Assembly: GCA_020073345.1 (NCBI GenBank)
Contig: JAIQFI010000006.1
Coordinates: 124,001 to 188,000, forward strand
From: Terriglobia bacterium
Lineage (GTDB): Bacteria; Acidobacteriota; Terriglobia; Bryobacterales; Bryobacteraceae
DNA length: 64,000 bases
Reading direction: 5' to 3'
The notes beneath the pieces were generated by a model. The model was not told the DNA's origin and ran no database searches. It saw nothing but the letters and a program-made list of their open reading frames with translations. The position numbers and the translations under genes are program-made. Shown here piece by piece: positions 38,325 through 48,626 of this stretch; within the stretch, counting starts at the first letter, position 1; each line of letters starts with the position of its first letter.

Positions 38325-40132
38325 ACCTTCGTCCTCCGATGTTGCGCGGGACAATCCTGCGGGGAGTCGCGCTGGCCGCGGGCTTGGCCGCCTCGGCTGC
38401 GTGGCTGATTTCGCAAAGCCCCTCGCTCTCGATTCCCGCGGACGAAACGCTTCTGCGGGCCATGCGCGATGAGCTGCAGCGCTCCAAGCAATTGGCCGTC
38501 GTGGCGGGCGAGGACGCGCCCTATTTTTTCAGCTATTCCCTTACGGATGCCGAGACGCTCCGGATTTCCGCCTCGATGGGCGCAGTGGTGAACGTATCGA
38601 GAAGTCGTTTCCGCTCGCCCTCGACCGAAGTTCGCGTAGGCAGCTACGACTTCGATAATACTGGCCACGTTTTCAGCGGGATCTACTCGGGCTCGCGGTA
38701 CGACGGGAACTGGCCGCTGGACGACGATTACTCCAGCTTCCGTACCGAACTATGGCTGAGCACCGACCGCGCTTTCAAGACTGCCGTGGAATCCATGGCT
38801 CGCAAGCAGGCTTCGCTCAAAAACTCGGCTGCTTCCCCCTCCGAACCTCTTCCCGATTTTTCCAAAGTGGCGCCGGTGGTGAGTATCGGGAAGGTATCCC
38901 GGCTAAAAGTAGACGACGAAGCATGGACGGCGCGCGTGGCGCGTCTGGCTGCGGTCTTCAACAACAATAAGGACGTACTGTCCTCCGGCCTCGAACTGCA
39001 ACTGATCCAGGGTCCCACCACACTGATGAATTCCGAGGGGACGGCAGTCCGCTACAACGACGACCTGTATTGGGTCTACGCCAAGGCGGAAGGGCAGGCG
39101 CCCGACGGAATGCTGCTGCACGACGCGGTGTCCATCCAGTCTCTCGAGCTGGACAAGTTTCCGTCCGAAGCGGACATGCGCAAATCTCTGACCGAGGTTG
39201 GCGAGAACGTTCGCGCGATGGTTCACGCGCCGCGGGGAGAAAGCTATAGCGGCCCTGTACTGCTGGAACCGCGGGCAGCCGCACAGTTATTCGCGCAACT
39301 TCTGGGCGATAACTTGCGCGTACCGCGCCGCCCGCTATCCGATCCCGGCCGGAACGTTCCTTTCGCCCCCAGTGAGCTCGAGAGCCGCATCAGCGGACGG
39401 GTCCTGCCGGATTTCTTTGATGTGACCGACGACCCGACCCAATCCACCTTCAACGGAAAGCCTTTGGCGGGATTCTATCCGTTCGACATGGAGGGCGTGC
39501 CGCCCAAGCCTGTGAGCGTGGTGGAAAAAGGCGTCTTGAAGAATTTCTTGACCACGCGCCAGCCCGTTCGCGGATTCCCGCTGTCCAACGGACACGCGCG
39601 GTTGCCCGGTAATTACGGCACTTTCGCGGCTGCGATCGGGAACCTTTTCGTGAAGTCCAGCGAAACCAGTTCCCTGGCCGATCTGAAGAAGCGCCTGATC
39701 GAAATGACCACCATGCGCGGGAAACCGTACGGGATGCTGGTGCGCAAGCTTGATTACCCTTATTCGGCAAGTGGTTCCGATCTGCAGTCGCTGGCCCAGG
39801 CCAGTTCCCAATCCGGCGGTTCCGCCCGGCCGGTGAGCCCGCCGCTTCTGATTTATCGCGTGTATCCGGACGGGCGCGAGGAACTGGTCCGCGGGCTACG
39901 GTTCCGTGGTCTCACCAGCCGCACATTGCGCGACATTCTGGCGGCTTCCACGGAAACCGAGATGATCGACTTCGTCAACGTGGCGGCGCCCCTGGCGATC
40001 CTCGGCGCGGGCGGGTATCTGGCGCCCGCCAGCGTGATTTCGCCGGGCCTTCTGTTTGACGAGCTCGAACTCGAGCCGCCCCAGGACCAATTGCCGAAGC
40101 CGCCCACGGTCCCGCCGCCCAACGCGAATTGA
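38321..40132 (+). CDS. TldD/PmbA-family paralogue lacking the zinc motif
   Basis: Same layout as the upstream gene (GVPPKPVSVVEKGVLKNFLTTRQPVRGFPLSNGHAR) but FAQLLGDNLRVPR replaces HEIFGHRIEGH. GTG start overlapping the previous stop. Confidence 0.85.
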   Translation: MNLRPPMLRGTILRGVALAAGLAASAAWLISQSPSLSIPADETLLRAMRDELQRSKQLAVVAGEDAPYFFSYSLTDAETLRISASMGAVVNVSRSRFRSPSTEVRVGSYDFDNTGHVFSGIYSGSRYDGNWPLDDDYSSFRTELWLSTDRAFKTAVESMARKQASLKNSAASPSEPLPDFSKVAPVVSIGKVSRLKVDDEAWTARVARLAAVFNNNKDVLSSGLELQLIQGPTTLMNSEGTAVRYNDDLYWVYAKAEGQAPDGMLLHDAVSIQSLELDKFPSEADMRKSLTEVGENVRAMVHAPRGESYSGPVLLEPRAAAQLFAQLLGDNLRVPRRPLSDPGRNVPFAPSELESRISGRVLPDFFDVTDDPTQSTFNGKPLAGFYPFDMEGVPPKPVSVVEKGVLKNFLTTRQPVRGFPLSNGHARLPGNYGTFAAAIGNLFVKSSETSSLADLKKRLIEMTTMRGKPYGMLVRKLDYPYSASGSDLQSLAQASSQSGGSARPVSPPLLIYRVYPDGREELVRGLRFRGLTSRTLRDILAASTETEMIDFVNVAAPLAILGAGGYLAPASVISPGLLFDELELEPPQDQLPKPPTVPPPNAN

Positions 40133-40157
40133 TGTACCCGGCGCGCTCGAACAATCC

Positions 40158-42491
40158 ATGCGCCTGCTAAGCCGCACGCTCTTCCTCGAAATCTTGTTCA
40201 GCGCGGCGCTCGGTTGCACGCTCTTCACCTTCGTCCTGTTTCTGGACCTGACACGGCCGCTGTTCGCATTCCTGGTGCGCGATTCCGGGGCACCCCGGCT
40301 GGTCGCCGACCTGTTCGCGTTGGTGCTGCCGCAAGCGCTCCCCTATGCCATTCCGCTGGGTGTTCTGGTCGGCACACTCATCACGCTGAGCCGCATGTCG
40401 AGCGACGGTGAGATCACCGCCATGCGGGCCGCCGGCGTCTCGGGCCGCCGCGTGGCTCCGCCGATTCTCGCCTTCGGTTTCGTGATGACGCTGGTGGCCG
40501 CGGCGGCCTCGCTGTGGCTCACACCCTGGGCCATCCGCGAACGCTTTAAGATCCAGAATCAGCTCATCGGCGGCCAGCTAACCGCCGAGGTCCAGGCCCG
40601 GGTCTTCCAGGAGCAGTTCCCCAATTCGATTCTCTACATCAGCGACATCCCGTCCAGCACCACCACCCGCTGGCACCGCATTTTTCTCGCCGACGTCACT
40701 CCTTCCAGCGATCGCGGCGATAGCCCTCGTGTGACGCTCGCTTCGGAAGCCATCGCCGTTCCGGACGCCGTCCATAACCGCATTCAACTCTCGTTGAGCA
40801 ATGCCAGCACGTACGATGCCGGCAAGGATCCGGTGGCCGAGTACAGGGTGACCTCCTCGCCGGCCCGCGATCAGCTTCTGGAAGCGCAGCGGCCAGGGCC
40901 AGTGGAGCCGTCCAGACCCGTGATCGAGATGGACACCGGGCCTCTCTACAAGCTCGCTTACGGCGACGGGACGGATCGCGAGCGCACTCTGGAGGCGCGC
41001 ATCGAATTGCACCAGCGCCTGGCGTTGCCGTTCGCGTGCATGCTGCTGGCCCTGACCGGGATTCCGCTAGGAGTCGGATCGCGCCGCTCCGGAAAATCCT
41101 CGGCGTACGTGCTCACGGTCGCGCTCGCGTTCCTATACTTCATGGGGCTGATCACCGCGATCCATTTCGGGCGGGAAGGATCCGTCCCGGCCGGCTTCGC
41201 TGTGTGGATGCCCAACCTGGCGTTCGCAGTTCTCGGCTTTGCGATGCTCGCGCGGCTGGAAGCGCCCGGCGACCGCGATTACATCGGCCGCCTGACCCGG
41301 CTGTTCCGCTCCGCGAGCCGCAAGCCGCAGGAACAGATCCCGCGACTGCTCGACCGGATCCAGCCCAGGATGTGGATGGGGCGTTTCCCTCTGCTTCCGC
41401 AGGTGGTAGACACCTACCTGCTCTCCAGCTTCCTGTTCTACTTCGTGCTGTGGCTGACCAGTTTTGTACTGATGTTCCACGTCTTCACGTTCTTCGAGCT
41501 GCTGAGCGACATCATCAAGAATCACATCGCCATGGGCCGGGTGTTCACGTACTTGTTTTTCCTCACGCCGCGCCTGATTTACCGCTTCACGCCCATCAGC
41601 GTACTGACGTCGGTTCTGGTGGTTTTCGGCGTGCTCACCAAGAACAACGAAGTCACCGCGTTCAAGGCCTGCGGCGTGAGCATGTACCGTCTGACCGTGC
41701 CGATTCTGGTGGGCGGCTTTCTGCTGAGCGGCGGCCTGTTCGCTTTCGATCACTATTGGGTTCCGGAGGCCGACCGCGTCCAGGACGCGATTCGCGCCGA
41801 GATCAAGGGCAAGCCCGCGCAGACGTTCCTCGATCCCAACCGCACCTGGTTCTATGGTCTGGAGGATCGCATTTTCTACTACAAGTATTTCGATCAGAAA
41901 GCGCGCGTCATGGGCGGAGTGAATGTTTTCGAGATCGATCCGGAAACCTTCCGCCTGAAGAAGCACATCGCGGCCGAACGCGCCAGCTGGGTGCCGGCCC
42001 TGAATGCGTGGGTGTTTCAAAATGGCTGGAGCCGGGAGCTAAAAGGCTATGAATCGGGCGCGGTGAGCAACTTCATGGGCGGAGTTGGCGTGTTTCCGGA
42101 GCTGAAGGAAACGCCCGACTACTTCGTCAAGGAAGCCCTGCAATCGCATCAGATGAACTTCCTGGAACTGCGCTCCTATATCGGCGAGCTGCAGCAAAGC
42201 GGATTCGACACCATCGCGCTCCAGGTCCAGCTTTACAAGAAATTCTCGGTGCCCCTGTTTGCCTTCATCCTGGCTCTGGTTTCGGCGCCGTTCGCGTTCC
42301 TTGCGGGCAATCGAGGCGGGATGGCGGGCATCGGCATGAGCTTCCTCATTTTCATCGCCTACGTTTCGGTCGACCAGTTTTTCGAACAGTTGGGGAACTT
42401 GAACGAACTGCCGCCGCAGTTGGCGGCATGGTCGCCGGATGTGGTCTTTTCACTTGTGGGACTATATTTTCTGGCCCGCATGCGGACTTGA
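40158..42491 (+). CDS. LptF-LptG fusion (two YjgP/YjgQ-family permease units)
   Basis: Unit 1 [35 protein letters not shown]...; unit 2 [42 protein letters not shown]...[33 protein letters not shown] 40158. Confidence 0.9.
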   Translation: MRLLSRTLFLEILFSAALGCTLFTFVLFLDLTRPLFAFLVRDSGAPRLVADLFALVLPQALPYAIPLGVLVGTLITLSRMSSDGEITAMRAAGVSGRRVAPPILAFGFVMTLVAAAASLWLTPWAIRERFKIQNQLIGGQLTAEVQARVFQEQFPNSILYISDIPSSTTTRWHRIFLADVTPSSDRGDSPRVTLASEAIAVPDAVHNRIQLSLSNASTYDAGKDPVAEYRVTSSPARDQLLEAQRPGPVEPSRPVIEMDTGPLYKLAYGDGTDRERTLEARIELHQRLALPFACMLLALTGIPLGVGSRRSGKSSAYVLTVALAFLYFMGLITAIHFGREGSVPAGFAVWMPNLAFAVLGFAMLARLEAPGDRDYIGRLTRLFRSASRKPQEQIPRLLDRIQPRMWMGRFPLLPQVVDTYLLSSFLFYFVLWLTSFVLMFHVFTFFELLSDIIKNHIAMGRVFTYLFFLTPRLIYRFTPISVLTSVLVVFGVLTKNNEVTAFKACGVSMYRLTVPILVGGFLLSGGLFAFDHYWVPEADRVQDAIRAEIKGKPAQTFLDPNRTWFYGLEDRIFYYKYFDQKARVMGGVNVFEIDPETFRLKKHIAAERASWVPALNAWVFQNGWSRELKGYESGAVSNFMGGVGVFPELKETPDYFVKEALQSHQMNFLELRSYIGELQQSGFDTIALQVQLYKKFSVPLFAFILALVSAPFAFLAGNRGGMAGIGMSFLIFIAYVSVDQFFEQLGNLNELPPQLAAWSPDVVFSLVGLYFLARMRT

Positions 42492-42522
42492 GGCGTGCGG
42501 CCTTAGGGGGAATTCGGGAATC

Positions 42523-44100
42523 ATGGCTGAATCGCAAACCGCCGCGCGGACACGGCCCTTCACCGGCCAGGAATATATCGAGAGCCTACGGGACGGCCGC
42601 GAGATCTGGATTTACGGGGAGCGCGTCAAGGACGTCACCACTCATCCGGCCTTTCGCAACACGGTACGGATGCTCGCGCGCCTGTACGATGCATTGCACG
42701 ATTCTTCAAGCAATGCCCAGCGCAAAAGCGTGCTGTGCACCGAGACCGACACCGGCAGCGGCGGCTACACGCACAAGTTTTTTCGCGCCTCGCGCAACGC
42801 GGAAGAACTGGTGGGCGCGCGAGACGCGATCGCCGAATGGGCCCGCGTCACCTACGGCTGGATGGGCCGCAGCCCCGATTACAAGGCTGCTTTTCTTGCA
42901 ACCCTCGGCGCCAACTCCGATTTTTATAAGCCCTACGACGAGAACGCCCGGCGCTGGTACAAGAAGGTGCAGGAGGAATGCACTTTCGTCAATCACGCGA
43001 TTGTCAATCCGCCGGTGGACCGCAACAAGCAACTGGAAGAAGTCCGCGACGTCTACATGCACGTCGAAAAGGAAACCGACGGCGGCCTGATCGTGAGCGG
43101 CGCCAAAGTGGTCGCCACCACTTCGACTCTCACGCATTACAACTTCATCGCCAACAACGGCGCACTGCCCATCAAGACCAAGGATTTCGCCTTCGTCTGC
43201 ATTGTGCCCACGGACGCGCCCGGTGTAAAACTGTTCTGCCGGCCGTCCTATGAGCTGGCAGCCGCCGCCACCGGCAGCCCTTTCGATTACCCGCTCTCCA
43301 GCCGCCTGGACGAAAACGATTCGATCATCGTCTTCGACAAAGTTTTCGTACCGTACGAAAACGTATTCGCGTACGGTGATATCGATAAGGTCAACAACTT
43401 CTTCCCGCGCTCCGGATTCCTGCCCAGGTTCATGTTTCACGGCTGCGTGCGTCTGGCCGTCAAGCTGGATTTCATCGCCGGCCTGCTGCTCAAGGCCGTG
43501 GATGCCACCGGAACGAAGGAGTTCCGCGGCGTGCAGGCGCAAGTGGGCGAAGTCCTGGCATGGCGCAATCTGTTCTGGGGATTGACCGACGCGATGGCGC
43601 GCGCCACAGTACCCTGGACGCCCGGCTACGTACTGCCGAACCTTGACTACGGACTGGCGTACCGCGTGGCGGCCAGTACGCTCTATCCGAAGCTCAAGGA
43701 GATCGTCGAAAACGTGCTGGCCAGCGCGCTGATCTATCTCCCTTCGCACTCCAGCGATTTCAAGAATCCGGAAATCCGCAAATACCTGGATCAGTTCGTG
43801 CGCGGCTCAAATGGATACGGGGCCGAAGACCGAGTCAAGCTCATGAAGCTGATGTGGGACGCCATGGGCACCGAGTTCGGCGGACGCCACGAGCTCTATG
43901 AGCGCAACTACTTCGGCAGCCACGAAAGCATCCGCTTCGAAGTGCTGATGGTGGCCGAGGCACTGGGCCAGGCCGCCAAGTACAAAGGCTTCGCCGAGCA
44001 GTGCATGTCCGAATATAATCTTGACGGCTGGACCGTTCCCGATCTGATCAATCCCGACGATGTCAGCATCGTAATGAAGAAAGCCGCCGGGAAGGCCTAG
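42523..44100 (+). CDS. 4-hydroxyphenylacetate 3-monooxygenase (HpaB) family oxygenase
   Basis: [62 protein letters not shown] 42523. Confidence 0.92.
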   Translation: MAESQTAARTRPFTGQEYIESLRDGREIWIYGERVKDVTTHPAFRNTVRMLARLYDALHDSSSNAQRKSVLCTETDTGSGGYTHKFFRASRNAEELVGARDAIAEWARVTYGWMGRSPDYKAAFLATLGANSDFYKPYDENARRWYKKVQEECTFVNHAIVNPPVDRNKQLEEVRDVYMHVEKETDGGLIVSGAKVVATTSTLTHYNFIANNGALPIKTKDFAFVCIVPTDAPGVKLFCRPSYELAAAATGSPFDYPLSSRLDENDSIIVFDKVFVPYENVFAYGDIDKVNNFFPRSGFLPRFMFHGCVRLAVKLDFIAGLLLKAVDATGTKEFRGVQAQVGEVLAWRNLFWGLTDAMARATVPWTPGYVLPNLDYGLAYRVAASTLYPKLKEIVENVLASALIYLPSHSSDFKNPEIRKYLDQFVRGSNGYGAEDRVKLMKLMWDAMGTEFGGRHELYERNYFGSHESIRFEVLMVAEALGQAAKYKGFAEQCMSEYNLDGWTVPDLINPDDVSIVMKKAAGKA

Positions 44101-44115
44101 AGCTTCGGTGCCGGA

Positions 44116-44526
44116 TTATTGGCGATCCCACGCCGTGCGCATCTTGAATTGCCGTAGTTGGGTGTCGTAGCCGAAATTGTCGATCGTCATCGACTTTCCA
44201 TCCGCCGATACAATCTTGGTCGCGCCGCCGACAGTCGATCCGTCTTCTCTTCGGGCCTCGACCGTCAAGGTGTTCGAGTCCGCCCGTGTCGCCCGGTATC
44301 GCAGCCCAGGCAAATCCGGGACGGGATGGTCCTGGCCGTCGGGGATGTATCGCTGCGGGCGCTCCGCGACTCTTTCCCCTTTTTCGCTGATGCCTTCCGA
44401 CTTCTGCAGATAGTAGCCTTCCTGGTCAATTTCAAGAACGATCGTTCCGGCCCGGGGCCGATGGTTCGCGTCGAATTGCGACTTTGCGACGTTGAGTATC
44501 CATGTCCCAACGAATGGGTCCTGCAT
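44116..44526 (-). CDS. Hypothetical lipocalin-like small protein
   Basis: MQDPFVGTWILNVAKSQFDANHRPRAGTIVLEIDQEGYYLQKSEG. Confidence 0.65.
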   Translation of the reverse strand: MQDPFVGTWILNVAKSQFDANHRPRAGTIVLEIDQEGYYLQKSEGISEKGERVAERPQRYIPDGQDHPVPDLPGLRYRATRADSNTLTVEARREDGSTVGGATKIVSADGKSMTIDNFGYDTQLRQFKMRTAWDRQ

Positions 44527-44615
44527 GTGCACCTCCTGGTTTGGTTGCGTCCTCACAGTAACCGCAGGCAGGCAGGAGAGTCCTGAAGATTCTGCTAAGA
44601 TTCGCTTAAGATTTT

Positions 44616-45968
44616 ATGGCCCCACGGGAAGCCTACGAATTCGGGGAGTTCACGTTGGATGTCTCCGAACGGCGGCTCTCGAAAGGCGGCAAACCGATCC
44701 CTTTGGAGCCGAAGGCTCACGAAGTTCTGCTGGCTCTCGTTCGCAACGCAGGACGCTTACTGACCAAACGCGAGCTCCTCGATGCGGTCTGGCCGAAGTC
44801 TTTCGTCGAAGAGGGCATTCTGGCCGTGCATGTCTCGGGCCTGCGTAAAGCGTTAGGCCAGACCGGGCAGCGATACATCGAGACTGTTTCCCGCGCGGGA
44901 TACCGCTTCACTTGTGCAGTCACGCCAAACGTCCGGCGAACCGGTGCGAATGACGCGCGGCCATGGCTATGGTCCTTTGGCGTGCCGCCGGCGGTGCGCC
45001 CCGAAGTTTACGAGTTGATCGGCCGCGGGCGATCGCATTTGCTGAAGGCTTCCATGTTCGAGGTACCCAATGCGGTGGCCGCGTTCCGGGCGGCCATTGA
45101 ACTCGATCCGGGTTACGCTCCTGCCCACGCAGGCCTGGCACTGGCCTGCTGCGCACAAGCCAGACTTCGCATCGTGCCTCCCGCGGAAGCCTACAACGAG
45201 GCCAGAGCCGAGGCTCTCCGCGCGCTGGCCATGGATGACGCCTGCGCTGACGCTCAGGTCGCGCTCGGATCGGTGTTGTTCTTCAGCGAGTGGAACTGGG
45301 AGGGCGCGGAAAGGAGTCTGAAACGGGCGCTCCAGCTCGACCCGCAGCACACCGAAGCATATTTGCTCTCCGGGCAGTTGCAGGAGGCGCTGGGCAAGCT
45401 GGAGGAAGGTCTGGAGATGAAGTTGAAAGCCCTGGAACGCGACCCGTTCTCAGCGCTGGTGCATCTGCAGATCTCGATGTCCTACTGGAACCAGCGGCGC
45501 TACGACAACGCGATCGAATGGGCCAACAAAGCTCTGGCGCTCGACCCACAGCATCCTCACGCGCGCGAGCACCTGGCCGGCGCTTATCTGAAAAAGGGCG
45601 ACTTCGACCGCTACCTGGCGGAAAACGTCAAGCATGCTGAAACGCACGGCGTGCCGGCGGCTGCATTCGAGCCGCTCAAGCAAGCTTACGCCGCCGGTGG
45701 ACGTGCGGGCGTGGTCCGCTTATTCCTTGAGCGCGCGTCCAGCCAGCCGCAGGCTTTTCCAGCCATGCAGTTGGCGTTGTTTTACGGCGAAGCGGGTGAA
45801 ATGGATCGAGCCTTCGAGCACCTGGAGAGGGCCATCGGACTCCACGACCCGGCTTTGGTTCATCTCGCCGTCGCGCCGCAATGGGATAGCTTGCGCGCCG
45901 ATCCACGGTTTACCCAATGTTTGTCACGGATGGGTCTGCCAGCCGAGGCTCCAGGACGCACCCCTTGA
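44616..45968 (+). CDS. Winged-helix (OmpR/CadC-type) regulator with TPR repeats
   Basis: AYEFGEFTLDVSERRLSKGGKPIPLEPKAHEVLLALVRNAGRLLTKRELLDAVWP wHTH, then TPRs. Confidence 0.88.
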   Translation: MAPREAYEFGEFTLDVSERRLSKGGKPIPLEPKAHEVLLALVRNAGRLLTKRELLDAVWPKSFVEEGILAVHVSGLRKALGQTGQRYIETVSRAGYRFTCAVTPNVRRTGANDARPWLWSFGVPPAVRPEVYELIGRGRSHLLKASMFEVPNAVAAFRAAIELDPGYAPAHAGLALACCAQARLRIVPPAEAYNEARAEALRALAMDDACADAQVALGSVLFFSEWNWEGAERSLKRALQLDPQHTEAYLLSGQLQEALGKLEEGLEMKLKALERDPFSALVHLQISMSYWNQRRYDNAIEWANKALALDPQHPHAREHLAGAYLKKGDFDRYLAENVKHAETHGVPAAAFEPLKQAYAAGGRAGVVRLFLERASSQPQAFPAMQLALFYGEAGEMDRAFEHLERAIGLHDPALVHLAVAPQWDSLRADPRFTQCLSRMGLPAEAPGRTP

Positions 45969-46000
45969 CACAAGGTCAACTCTAGACTAGGTTATTAGTC
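45965..46000 (+). promoter_or_regulatory. Promoter with BlaI-type palindromic operator (imperfect)
   Basis: TTGACA (45965) - 17 bp - TAGGTT, operator GACTAGGTTATTAGTC (45985-46000). Confidence 0.7.
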
Positions 46001-46009
46001 ACGGAAGCC

Positions 46010-47111
46010 GTGATCGTTCGATTTCTATTGCTTTTTCTTGTAGGCGTCGTCGCCGGCATGTTTGCCCAGACTGGCTTGTTCGGACCCGTTTCCAACCGGC
46101 TCAAAGCCGGAGACGCCGCAGCGAGCTTTCATTTTCCCCGGTAATCCACACGAACTGAACCGGCCTGCCGGCGAACTGTTCGGTCAGCGCGGAATGGAAA
46201 TCCCGTCGGCCGTGATCATTGGAGCTGATCGTAAGATTCTGGGATTCGACGCCATGATGGTGCCCCAACCCGACACCGTGACAGCGGCGCTCGAGGGCCG
46301 CATCACCACCACTCCGCCGCAGCGAAATATGGCCGAGTTCAGGGCGTTCGCCGAGAGCCGCAAGGTGCTTCTGGCAGCGCAACCCCGGCGGATGCCCCGC
46401 TTGGACGATCACAAGCCGGGTTTTCCGCCATCCTACACCCTGCATGTCACGCCGGCAGGGAAAGAGGGCGAGAGCGGCAACTATTCTGGCCCGGACTACT
46501 GGAGCTTGAACGGTTTCGATCTGAAGAAGCTCGTCGCGGAGGTGTACCACCTCAATCCGATTCGGATCCATCTGCCCGCTTCGCTCGACCGCGGCACGCG
46601 CTACGACTTCTCATTGGTTCTGCCGGAAGCGGAAAGCAAGCAAAAGATGTACGAGCGCTTCCGTCAAGGCATCCAGGACTACTTCCATATCACCGCGACT
46701 CGCGAGGAGCAGTTGCTGGACGTCTATGTTGTGACGGCTCTCGATCGGAAGCCTCCGGCGGCGAAGACTCGGCCGGAGGAGGTTCTCGGCATTGTCTCCA
46801 ACATCGATTTCGAGGTGTTCGACGACGCCGGCGGTGCTGACTTGTTCGCCGAGCCGAAGGCGGCGGGAATCGACGGGATCCGCGGCATCGGTATGGAAGG
46901 GACGACAGACGATTTCTGCCGCGCGCTGGAGAGCATGCTGGATCGGCCTGTGGTGAATGAGACCCATCTGGAGGGCCAGTTCGAGTTCAAGGTTAAGGCC
47001 AGCGAAACTAAGCAGAACGATTTTCTCGAACGCCTCCGCGAGCAATTGGGTCTGGTCGTCACAGCGGCCCAAAGAAACGTGGAAGTTCTGGCGTTCGAGC
47101 CCCGCAACTAA
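46010..47111 (+). pseudogene. TIGR03435-family (Solibacter-type) gene, apparently truncated/frameshifted
   Basis: GTG 46010 frame: VIVRFLLLFLVGVVAGMFAQTGLFGPVSNRLKAGDAAASFHFPR* (stop 46142-46144); remainder continues in the +1-shifted frame: ...GNPHELNRPAGELFGQRGMEIPSAVIIGADRKILGFD...MPRLDDHKPGFPPSYTLHVTPAG. Confidence 0.65.
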
Positions 47112-47120
47112 AGATTCCGC

Positions 47121-47156
47121 TTGACAGCGGCCTCACTATAGACTAATTTATTAGTC
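47121..47156 (+). promoter_or_regulatory. Promoter with BlaI-type palindromic operator (perfect) upstream of blaI
   Basis: TTGACA (47121) - 17 bp - TAATTT, operator GACTAAT-TT-ATTAGTC (47141-47156) directly before ATG 47164. Confidence 0.78.
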
Positions 47157-47163
47157 AGTCGCG

Positions 47164-47547
47164 ATGAAGCCCAAGAAAACCGTCCCCACCGATCAAGAGT
47201 TGGAAATTCTGAAGGTCGTCTGGCAGCGTGGCCAGGCTACGGTGCGCGAGGTCTACCGCGATCTCGCGGCTCGCCGCAAGATCGCTTACACCACGGTGCT
47301 GACCATGATGGGCATTCTCGAGCAAAAAGGCCATTTGAAGAAAACCGCTGGCGATCGCGCGTACATTTATAGCCCGACCAAACCCCAGCAGCAGGTGGTC
47401 GGCTCGATGGTGACGGAATTCGTTCACCGGGTCTTCAATGGTTCAGCCCGGCCGCTGCTGGTGCATCTGGTGGAGGACCCGCACATCCAACCCGACGAGC
47501 TCGCGGCGCTCGAAAAACTGCTTAAGGATCGGCGCAAGAAGAAATGA
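47164..47547 (+). CDS. blaI: BlaI/MecI/CopY-family repressor
   Basis: PTDQELEILKVVWQRGQATVREVYRDLAARRKIAYTTVLTMMGILEQKGHLKK. Confidence 0.93.
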   Translation: MKPKKTVPTDQELEILKVVWQRGQATVREVYRDLAARRKIAYTTVLTMMGILEQKGHLKKTAGDRAYIYSPTKPQQQVVGSMVTEFVHRVFNGSARPLLVHLVEDPHIQPDELAALEKLLKDRRKKK

Positions 47548-48614
47548 TCCTGGACACTGCACTGCGGAACCTGTTGCCGTGGATGGCGCAAGCGACAATG
47601 ATCGCTCTGGTGGCGGCGCTGCTGCCAGCGGTGTTTCAGGTGCGTCATCCGCGCACCCAGCTCGCGTATTGCCATCTGATGCTGGCCGTGTGCCTACTGT
47701 TGCCGTTTCTGCAGCCGTGGCGTCATCCCGTGGTGGTGATTCCGGAAAACAATCCAGCGGCGGACGACACGCTCGTCGCCGCAGTTTTGCCGGCTGCACA
47801 GACATCGACAGAAACCTCCGAAGCCGCAGGTTTGCGCTCTGCGCAGTTCTCATCTCCTCCGGTGCCCCAGCCGTTTTGGCGGAAGCTACGTGCAGATGAA
47901 CTGCTGCTGGGGATTCTTGCCGCCGGTGTGCTGGGACGACTGTCCTGGCTGCTGGCGGGATTGTGGCACATCCGGCGATACCGGATCGCCGCCACGCCCC
48001 TCTATCCGATTCCTGAATCGGTGCAGGCGGCCTCCGCGGTGACCCATGCCGACGCGCTGTTTTGCATTTCGTCCGATGTTTCAGGACCGGTCATGCTGGG
48101 CATGTTTCGCCCCGTGGTTTTGTTACCGGGGTCGTTTCTGGAGCTGGACGAAGAAGCGCAATGCGGCATCGCCGCGCACGAGCTGCTGCATGTGCAACGC
48201 AAGGACTGGTTGGTAACCGTATTGGAAGAACTGGCGGGAGCGTTGCTGTGGTTCAACCCGGCAGTGTGGTGGCTGCTGGCTCAAACGCGACTGGCGCGGG
48301 AGCAAGTAGTGGACTCCGAAGCTGTCCGCCTGACCTCGGCGCGCGAATCTTATATCCACGCGCTTCTGGCCATGGCCCGCCCGCGTCCGATGCTGGACTT
48401 GGCGCCCGCCCCGCTATTCCTTCGAAGACGCCACCTAACCCAGCGGATGCATTCATTGCTTAAAGAAGCTTCCGTGTCCGGATTGAGGCTTGTTTCCTCG
48501 TACACATTTATCGCTGTGATTCTGGCATTGACGGGATGGCTGTCGTTCGCGTCGTTCCCGCTGGTTGGACGTCCGCAGTTGCAGCGGATCGCCGCGTACG
48601 CGCCCGTGGTTTGA
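47544..48614 (+). CDS. BlaR1/M56-family metallopeptidase sensor
   Basis: PGSFLELDEEAQCGIAAHELLHVQRKDW (HELLH zinc motif), ATGA overlap with blaI; ends at TGA 48612-48614. Confidence 0.9.
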   Translation: MILDTALRNLLPWMAQATMIALVAALLPAVFQVRHPRTQLAYCHLMLAVCLLLPFLQPWRHPVVVIPENNPAADDTLVAAVLPAAQTSTETSEAAGLRSAQFSSPPVPQPFWRKLRADELLLGILAAGVLGRLSWLLAGLWHIRRYRIAATPLYPIPESVQAASAVTHADALFCISSDVSGPVMLGMFRPVVLLPGSFLELDEEAQCGIAAHELLHVQRKDWLVTVLEELAGALLWFNPAVWWLLAQTRLAREQVVDSEAVRLTSARESYIHALLAMARPRPMLDLAPAPLFLRRRHLTQRMHSLLKEASVSGLRLVSSYTFIAVILALTGWLSFASFPLVGRPQLQRIAAYAPVV

Positions 48615-48626
48615 GCGAGTTCGTCC

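Noticed and set aside
48612-48614. BlaR1 TGA as a selenocysteine codon
   Set aside because: Position is in a linker, not a redox site; nonsense mutation, fission or sequencing error is simpler.
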